Under the pieces are notes generated by a model that did no database searches, had not been told where the DNA came from, and saw only the letters and a program-made list of their open reading frames with translations. The position numbers and the translations under genes are program-made. DNA of 64,000 nt from Halictus rubicundus (taxonomy: Eukaryota; Arthropoda; Insecta; Hymenoptera; Halictidae), in NCBI RefSeq assembly GCF_050948215.1, contig NW_027488765.1, positions 186,001 to 250,000 of the forward strand. The letters run 5' to 3'. Positions 55,288-64,000 of this stretch are shown here, piece after piece; position 1 is the first letter of the stretch, and each line of letters begins with the position of its first letter.

Positions 55288-58200
55288 TCTATCCTATCCT
55301 ATCCGTTATCCTATCCTATCCTCTACTCTATCCTATCCTCTATCCTATACTATCCTCTATCCTATCCTATCCTCTATCCTATTCTATCCTCTATCCGATC
55401 CCCTATCCAATCCTATCCTTTATACTATCCTATCCTCTATCCTACTCTATCCTCTATCCTATCCTATCCTCTATCCTATCCTATCCTCTATCCGATCCTC
55501 TATCCTATCCTATCCTCTATCCGATCCTCTATCCTATCCTATCCTCTATCATATCCTATCCTCTATCCTATCCCATCCTCTATCCTATCCTATCCTCTAT
55601 CCTATCCTATCCTCTATCTTATCCTCTATCCTATCCTATCCTCTATCCTATCCTCTCCTCTATCCTATCCTATCCTCTATCCTATCCTATCCCCTATCCT
55701 ATCCTCTATCCTATCCTATCCTATCCTCTATCCTATCCTATCCTATCCTCTATCCTATCCTATACTGTATCCTATCCTATCCTCTATTCTATCCTATCCT
55801 CTATCCTATCCTATCCTCTATCCTATCCTATCCTCTATCCTATCCTATCCTCTATCCTATCCTCTATCCTATCCTATCCTCTATCCTATCCTATCCTCTA
55901 TCCTATCCTATCCTCTATCCTATCCTATCCTCTATCGTATCCTATCCTATCCTCTATCATATCCTATCCTCTATCCTAAACGCTCCTCAATCCTATTCTA
56001 TCCTCTATCCTATCCTATCCTCTATCCTATCCTATCCTATCCTCTATCCTATCCTCTCCTCTATCCTATCCTATCCTCTATCCTATCCTATACTCTATCC
56101 TCTATCCTATCCTACCCTCTTTCCTATCCTATCATCTATCCTATCCTATCTTCTATCCTATCCTTTCCTCTATCCTATCCTATCCTCTATCCTATCCTAT
56201 CCTCTATCCGATCCTCTATCCTATCCTATCCTCTATCCTATCCTCTATCCTATCCTATCCTATCCTATCCTCTATCCTATCCTATCATTTATCCTATCCT
56301 ATTCTCTATTCTATCCTATTCTCTATCCTATACTATCCTCTATCCTATCCTATCCTCTATCCTATCCTATCCTCTATCCGACCCTCTATCCTATCCTATC
56401 CTCTATCCTATCCTCTATCCTATCCTATCCTATCCTCTATCCTATCCTATCCTATCCTGTATCCTATCCTATCCTTTATCCTATCCTATCCTCTATCCGA
56501 TCCTCTATCCTATCCTATCCTCTATAATATCGTTTAATCTATCATATCCTATCGTCTATCCTATCCTATCCTCTATCCGATCCTCTATCCTATCCTATCC
56601 TCTATCCTATCCTATCCTCTATCATATCCGATCCTCTATCCTATCCTATCCTCTACCCTATCCTATCCCCTATCCTATCCTATCCTCTATCTTATCCTCT
56701 ATCCTATCCTATCCTCTATCCTATCCTCTCCTCTATCCTATCCTATCCTCTATCCTATCCTATACTCTATCCTCTATCCTATCCTACCCTCTTTCCTATC
56801 CTATCATCTATCCTATCCTATCTTCTATCCTATCCTTTCCTCTATCCTATCCTATCCTTTATCCTATCCTATCCTCTATTCTATCCTATTCTCTATCCTA
56901 TACTATCCTCTATCCTATCCTATCCTCTATCCTATCCTATCGTCTATCCGATCCTCTATCCTATCCTATCCTCTATCCTATCCTCTATCCTATCCTATCC
57001 TATCCTCTATCCTATCCTATCCTATCCTCTATCCTATCCTATCCTTTATCCTATCCTATCCTCTATCCGATCCTCTATCCTATCCTATCCTCTATAATAT
57101 CGTTTACTCTATCATATCGTATCCTCTATCCTATAATATCATCTATCCTATCCTATCCTCTATACTATCCTATCCTCTATCCTATACTATCCTCTATCCT
57201 ATCCTATCCTCTATCCTATTCTATCCTCTATCCGATCCTCTATCCAATCCTATCCTTTATACTATCCTATCCTCTATCCTACTCTATCCTCTATCCTATC
57301 CTATCGTCTATCCTATCCTATCCTCTATCCGATCCTCTATCCTATCCTATCCTCTATCCGATCCTCTATCCTATCCTATCCTCTATCATATCCTATCCTC
57401 TATCCTATCCCATCCTCTATCCTATCCTATCCCGTATCCTATCCTATCCTCTATCTTATCCTCTATCCTATCCTATCCTCTATCCTATCCTCTCCTCTAT
57501 CCTATCCTATCCTCTATCCTATACTATCCTCTACCTTATCCTATCCTCTATCCTATCCTATTACCTATCCTATCCTCTATCCTATCCTTTCCTCTATCCT
57601 ATCCTATCCTCTATCCGATCCTCTATCCTATCCTCTATACTATCCTATCCTCTATCCTATTCTATCCTCTATCCTATTATATCCTCTATCCTATCCTATC
57701 CTTTATCCTATCCTATCCCCTATTCTATCCTATCCTCTATCCTATACTATCCTCTATCCTATCCTATCCTCCATCCTATCCTATCCTCTATCAGATCCTC
57801 TATCCTATACTAGCCTCTACCTTATCCTCTCCCCTATCCTATCCAATTACCTATCCGATCCTCTATCCTATCCTATCCTCTATCCGATCGTATCCTATCC
57901 TATCATCTATCCTATAATCTATCGTATCCTATCCTATCCTCTTTCCTGTCCTATCCTCTATCCTATCCTATCCTCTATCCTATCCTCTATACCATCCTCT
58001 ATCCTATCCTATCCTCTATCCGATCCTCTATCCTATCCTATCCTCTATAATATCGTTTACTCTATCATATCCTATCCTCTATCCTATAATATCATCTATC
58101 CTATCCTATCCTCTATCCTATCCTATCCGTTATCCTATCCTATCCTCTACTCTATCCTATCCTCTATCCTATACTATCCTCTATCCTATCCTATCCTCTA

Positions 58201-59130
58201 TCCTATTCTATCCTCTATCCGATCCTCTATCCAATCCTATCCTTTATACTATCCTATCCTCTATCCTACTCTATCCTCTATCCTATCCTATCCTCTATCC
58301 TATCCTATCCTCTATCCGATCCTCTATCCTATCCTATCCTCTATCCGATCCTCTATCCTATCCTATCCTCTATCATATCCTATCCTCTATCCTATCCCAT
58401 CCTCTATCCTATCCTATCCTCTATCCTATCCTATCCTCTATCTTATCCTCTATCCTATCCTATCCTCTATCCTATCCTCTCCTCTATCCTATCCTATCCT
58501 CTATCCTATCCTATCCTCTATCCTATCCTCTATCCTATCCTATCCTATCCTATACTGTATCCTATCCTATCCTCTATTCTATCCTATCCTCTATCCTATC
58601 CTATCCTCTATCCTATCCTATCCTCTATCCTATCCTCTATCCTATCCTCTATCCTATCCTATCCTCTATCCTATCCTATCCTCTATCCTATCCTATCCTC
58701 TATCGTATCCTATCCTATCCTCTATCATATCCTATCCTCTATCCTAAACGCTCCTCAATCCTATTCTATCCTCTATCCTATCCTATCCTCTATCCTATCC
58801 TATCCTCTATCCTATCCTATCCTCTCCTCTATCCTATCCTATCCTCTATCCTATCCTATACTCTATCCTCTATCCTATCCTACCCTCTTTCCTATCCTAT
58901 CATCTATCCTATCCTATCTTCTATCCTATCCTTTCCTCTATCCTATCCTATCCTCTATCCTATCCTATCCTCTATCCGATCCTCTATCCTATCCTATCCT
59001 CTATCCTATCCTCTATCCTATCCTATCCTATCCTATCCTCTATCCTATCCTATCCTTTATCCTATCCTATCCTCTATTCTATCCTATTCTCTATCCTATA
59101 CTATCCTCTATCCTATCCTATCCTCTATCC
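54945..59130 (+). repeat. Direct duplication with ~2.8 kb offset
   Basis: About 54945-56330 matches about 57770-59130. CAGATCC lies at 54968/57792 (offset 2,824), ATACTGTATCC at 55762/58552 (2,790) and AAACGCTCC at 55978/58745 (2,767). The steadily falling offset shows loss of whole satellite words in the second copy. The intervening 56.3-57.7 kb is related satellite with its own order of variants. Confidence 0.8.
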
Positions 59131-60339
59131 TATCCTATCCTCTATCCTATCCTATCCTCTATCCGATCCTCTATCCTATCCTATCCTCTATCCTATCCTC
59201 TATCCTATCCTATCCTATCCTCTATCCTATCCTATCCTATCCTCTATCCTATCCTATCCTATCCTCTATCCTATCCTATCCTTTATCCTATCCTATCCTC
59301 TATCCGATCCTCTATCCTATCCTATCCTCTATAATATCGTTTACTCTATCATATCCTATCCTCTATCTTATAATATCATCTATCCTATCCTATCCTCTAT
59401 ACTATCCTATCCTCTATCCTATCCTACCCTCTATCCTATCCTATCCTCTATCCTATTCTATCCTCTATCCGATCCTCTATCCAATCCTATCCTTTATACT
59501 ATCCTATCCTCTATCCTACTCTATCCTCTATCCTATCCTATCCTCTATCCTATCCTATCCTCTATCCGATCCTCTATCCTATCCTATCCTCTATCCGATC
59601 CTCTATCCTATCCTATCCTCTATCATATCCTATCCTCTATCCTATCCCATCCTCTATCCTATCCTATCCTCTATCCTATCCTATCCTCTATCTTATCCTC
59701 TATCCTATCCTATCCTCTATCCTATCCTCTCCTCTATCCTATCCTATCCTCTATCCTATCCTATCCTCTATCCTATCCTATCCTCTATCCTATCCTCTAT
59801 CCTATCCTCTATCCTATCCTATCCTATCCTCTATCCTATCCTATCCTATCCTCTATCCTATCCTATACTGTATCCTATCCTATCCTCTATTCTATCCTAT
59901 CCTCTATCCTATACTATCCTCTATCCTATACTATCCTCTATCCTATCCTACCCTCTATCCGATCCTCTATCCAATCCTATCCTTTATCCTATCCTATCCT
60001 CTATCCTATCCTATCCTCTATCCTATCCTATCCTTTATCCTATCCTATCCTCTATCCTATCCTATCCTCTATCCTATACTATCCTCTACCTTATCATATA
60101 CTCTATCCTATCCAATTACCTATCCTATCCACTATCCTATACTTTCCTCTATCCTATCCTATCCTCTATCCGATCCTCTATCCTATCCTCTATCCTATCC
60201 TATCCCCTATCCTATCCTATCCTCTATCCTATCCTATCCTATCCTCTATCCCAACCTATCCGTTATCCTATCCTATCCTCTATTCTATCCTATCCTCTAT
60301 CCTATACTATCCTCTATCCTATCCTATCCTCTATCCTAT

Positions 60340-63300
60340 CCCATCCTATATCCGATCCTCTATCCTATCCTATCCTCTATCCAATCCTATCCTCTATCCT
60401 ATCTATCCTCTATCCTATCCTATCCTCTATCCTATCCTATCCTCTATCCTATCCTCTATCCTATCCTATCCTCTATCCTATCCTATCCTCTATCCTATCC
60501 TATCCTCTATCCTATCCTATCCTCTATCCTATCCTATCCTCTATCGTATCCTATCCTATCCTCTATCATATCCTATCCTCTATCCTAAACGCTCCTCAAT
60601 CCTATTCTATCCTCTATCCTATCCTATCCTCTATCCTATCCTATCCTATCCTCTATCTTATCCTATCCTCTATCCTATCCTATCCTCTATCCTATCCTCT
60701 CCTCTATCCTATCCTATCCTCTATCCTATCCTATACTCTATCCTCTATCCTATCCTACCCTCTTTCCTATCCTATCATCTATCCTATCCTATCTTCTATC
60801 CTATCCTTTCCTCTATCCTATCCTACCCTCTATCCTATCCTATCCTCTATCCGATCCTCTATCCTATCCTATCCTCTATCCTCTATCCTATCCTATCCTA
60901 TCCTCTATCCTATCCTATCCTATCCTCTATCCTATCCTATCCTTTATCCTATCCTATCCTCTATTCTATCCTATCCTCTATCCTATACTATCCTCTATCC
61001 TATCCTATCCTCTATCCTATCCTCTCCTCTATCCTATCCTCTATACCATCCTCTATCCTATCCTATCCTCTATCCTATCCTCTCCTCTATCCTATCCTAT
61101 CCTCTATCCTATCCTATACTCTATCCTCTATCCTATCCTACCCTCTTTCCTATCCTATCATCTATCCTATCCTATCGTTTCCTCTATCCTATCCTATCCT
61201 CTATCCTATCCTATCCTCTATCCTATCCTATCCTCTATCCGATCCTCTATCCTATCCTATCCTCTATCCTATCCTCTATCCTATCCTATAATATCCTCTA
61301 TCCTATCCTATCCTATCCTCTATCCTATCCTATCCTATCCTCTATCCTATCCTATCCTTTATCCTATCCTATCCTCTACTCTATCCTATCCTCTATCCTA
61401 TACTATCCTCTATCCTATCCTATCCTCTATCCTATTCTATCCTCTATCCGATCCTCTATCCAATCCTATCCTTTATCCTATCCTATCCTCTATCCTACTC
61501 TATCCTCTATCCTATCCTATCCTCTATCCTATCCTATCCTCTATCCGATCCTCTATCCTATCCTATCCTCTATCCGATCCTCTATCCTATCCTATCCTCT
61601 ATCATATCCTATCCTCTATCCTATCCTATCCTCTATCCTATCCTATCCTATCCTCTATCCTATCCTATCCTTTATCCTATCCTATCCTCTACTCTATCCT
61701 ATCCTCTATCCTATACTATCCTCTATCCTATCCTATCCTCTATCCTATTCTATCCTCTATCCGATCCTCTATCCAATCCTATCCTTTATCCTATCCTATC
61801 CTCTATCCTACTCTACCCTCTATCCTATCCTATCCTCTTTCCTATCCTATCCTCTATCCTATCCTATCCTCTATCCTATTATATCCTCTATCCTATCCTA
61901 TCCTCTACCTTATCCTATACTCTATCCTATCCAATTACCTATCCTATCCTCTATCCTATCCTCTATCCTATCCTCTATCCTATCCTATCCTCTATCCTAT
62001 CCTAACCTCTATCCTATCCTATCCTCTATCATATCCTATCCTTTATCATATCCTATCCTCTATCCTATCCTATCCTCTATCCTATACTATCCTCTACCTT
62101 ATCCTATCCTCTATCCTATGCAATTACCTATCCTATCCTCTATCCTATCCTATCCTATATCCGATCCTCTATCCTATCCTATCCTCTATCCAATCCTATC
62201 CTCTATCCTATCTATCCTCTATCCTATCCTATCCTCTATCCTATCCTATCCTCTATCCTATCCTCTATCCTATCCTATCCTCTATCCTATCCTATCCTCT
62301 ATCCTATCCTATCCTCTATCCTATCCTATCCTCTATCGTATCCTATCCTATCCTCTATCATATCCTATCCTCTATCCTAAACGCTCCTCAATCCTATTCT
62401 ATCCTCTATCCTATCCTATCCTATCCTCTATCTTATCCTATCCTCTATCCTATCCTATCCTCTATCCTATCCTCTCCTCTATCCTATCCTATCCTCTATC
62501 CTATCCTATACTCTATCCTCTATCCTATCCTACCCTCTTTCCTATCCTATCATCTATCCTATCCTATCTTCTATCCTATCCTTTCCTCTATCCTATCCTA
62601 CCCTCTATCCTATCCTATCCTCTATCCGATCCTCTATCCTATCCTATCCTCTATCCTCTATCCTATCCTATCCTATCCTCTATCCTATCCTATCCTATCC
62701 TCTATCCTATCCTATCCTCTATCCTCTATCCTATCCTATCCTATCCTCTATCCTATCCTATCCTATCCTCTATCCTATCCTATCCTTTATCCTATCCTAT
62801 CCTCTATTCTATCCTATCCTCTATCCTATACTATCCTCTATCCTATCCTATCCTCTATCCTATCCTCTCCTCTATCCTATCCTCTATACCATCCTCTATC
62901 CTATCCTATCCTCTATCCGATCGTCTATCCAAACCTATCCTCTATAATATCGTTTACTCTATCATATCCTATCATCTATCCTATAATATCATCTATCCTA
63001 TTCTATCCTCTATACTATCCTATCCTCTATCCTATCCTATCCTCTATCCTATCCTCTCCTCTATCCTATCCTATCCTCTATCCTATCCTATCCTATCCTA
63101 TCCTCTATCCTATCCTATACTCTATCCTCTATCCTATCCTACCCTCTTTCCTATCCTATCATCTATCCTATCCTATCGTTTCCTCTATCCTATCCTATCC
63201 TCTATCCTATCCTATCCTCTATGCGACCCTCTATCCTATCCTATCCTCTATCCTATCCTCTATCCTATCCTATAATATCCTCTATCCTATCCTATCCTAT

Positions 63301-64000
63301 CCTCTATCCTATCCTATCCTATCCTCTATCCTATCCTATCCTTTATCCTATCCTATCCTCTACTCTATCCTATCCTCTATCCTATACTATCCTCTATCCT
63401 ATCCTATCCTCTATCCTATTCTATCCTCTATCCGATCCTCTATCCAATCCTATCCTTTATCCTATCCTATCCTCTATCCTACTCTATCCTCTATCCTATC
63501 CTATCATCTATCCTATCCTATCCTCTATCCGATCCTCTATCCTATCCTATCCTCTATCCGATCCTCTATCCTATCCTATCCTCTATCATATCCTATCCTC
63601 TATCCTATCCTATCCTCTATCCTATCCTATCCTATCCTCTATCCTATCCTATCCTTTATCCTATCCTATCCTCTACTCTATCCTATCCTCTATCCTATAC
63701 TATCCTCTATCCTATCCTATCCTCTATCCTATTCTATCCTCTATCCGATCCTCTATCCAATCCTATCCTTTATCCTATCCTATCCTCTATCCTACTCTAC
63801 CCTCTATCCTATCCTATCCTCTTTCCTATCCTATCCTCTATCCTATCCTATCCTCTATCCTATTATATCCTCTATCCTATCCTATCCTCTACCTTATCCT
63901 ATACTCTATCCTATCCAATTACCTATCCTATCCTCTATCCTATCCTCTATCCTATCCTCTATCCTATCCTATCCTCTATCCTATCCTAACCTCTATCCTA
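60340..64000 (+). repeat. Tandem ~1.8-2.0 kb units running off the window
   Basis: Two consecutive units: ATCTATCC at 60401/62210 (1,809), AAACGCTCC at 60587/62379 (1,792), ATAATATCC at 61289/63272 (1,983) and CCAATTACC at about 61931/63913 (1,982). A gain of roughly 190 bases between the second and third checkpoints accounts for the change in period. The second unit continues past the end of the window. Confidence 0.84.

Larger units (their letters stand above)
43653..64000. repeat. TATCC/TATCCTC satellite array, domain IV
   Basis: Satellite resumes after the retrotransposon in the same orientation and phase and continues beyond the window. The AAACGCTCC marker is present at 44298, 46853 (as AAACGTTCC), 52972, 55978, 58745, 60587 and 62379. 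No CTAGAATATCG was seen. The block CTATAATCTATCG (near 50072, 51092, 52145 as CTACAATC, 55088, 57914) is typical here. No gene or RNA was found. Open frames at 45899-46900, 49538-49972, 50000-50209, 50558-50836, 54555-54989 and 62118-63275 are compositional. Confidence 0.96.

Noticed and set aside
3345..63925. Recurrent CCAATTACC words as CCAAT-box promoter elements
   Set aside because: They are a satellite variant repeated through the array with no gene or TATA-type context; position follows the higher-order repeats.
1..64000. True telomeric array
   Set aside because: The repeat is CCTAT/CCTCTAT, not CCTAA, TCAGG or another established telomere repeat, with higher-order duplications typical of satellites. 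CCTAACC occurs only as isolated variants. Similarity to telomere repeats is kept only as a hypothesis.
1..64000. CRISPR-like regular repeats
   Set aside because: Repeated words are contiguous, with no unique spacers, and the flanking context is a eukaryotic-type satellite with a non-LTR retrotransposon.
1..64000. A previously undescribed multi-gene system
   Set aside because: Apart from the 1.04 kb retrotransposon fragment there is no non-satellite sequence in the window to encode one.

Overview
The window is almost entirely one tandem satellite array, interrupted once. About 63 kb is a C/T/A-rich repeat whose building blocks on the + strand are the pentamer TATCC and the heptamer TATCCTC. 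The commonest word is the 12-mer TATCCTATCCTC. G is nearly absent from the + strand, and the C-rich strand stays on + from end to end. I see no host protein gene, tRNA, rRNA, CRISPR array or other RNA gene. The long + strand open frames made of SYP, YPI and SSI words exist only because this repeat has almost no stop triplets on that strand, so none is annotated as a gene.

The only complex sequence is a 1,044-bp GC-rich island at 42590-43633. It is a 5'-truncated non-LTR retrotransposon on the - strand. It carries the last ~204 codons of an ORF2/Pol protein of the R1 clade (family of R1, TRAS, SART and Waldo), a ~0.4 kb 3' UTR and a poly(A) tail of about 20 A. It is flanked by a perfect 19-bp target-site duplication (42571-42589 and 43634-43652). 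Three unfilled copies of the same satellite segment lie at 45990-46008, 49629-49647 and 54646-54664. R1-clade elements are typical of arthropods, so the window most likely comes from an arthropod, probably insect, heterochromatic array (centromeric, pericentromeric, subtelomeric or sex/B chromosome; the sequence does not say which).

Above the 5/7-mer level the array has a patchwork higher-order structure: direct duplications of about 0.07, 0.3, 1.0, 1.5, 1.6, 1.8-2.0, 2.2, 3.8-4.0, 5.0 and 11.3 kb, many nearly identical. Layout: 0-10.3 kb (duplication with ~3.8 kb offset); 10.3-34.5 kb (a different variant family, with 1.0, 1.48, 1.6 and 4.85 kb duplications); 34.5-42.57 kb (a ~3.5 kb block present twice, with a divergent junction at 38.25-38.55 kb); the retrotransposon; and 43.65-64 kb (1.06, 1.8-2.0, 2.8 and 5.0 kb duplications). 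Two variant markers divide the array: AAACGCTCC occurs only at 1.5-9.5 and 37.7-62.4 kb, and CTAGAATATCG only at 12.7-33.0 kb.

Positions of markers, the island, the target-site duplication and the empty sites were read base by base. Edges of the large duplications are good to a few tens of bases. No identity percentages were computed.
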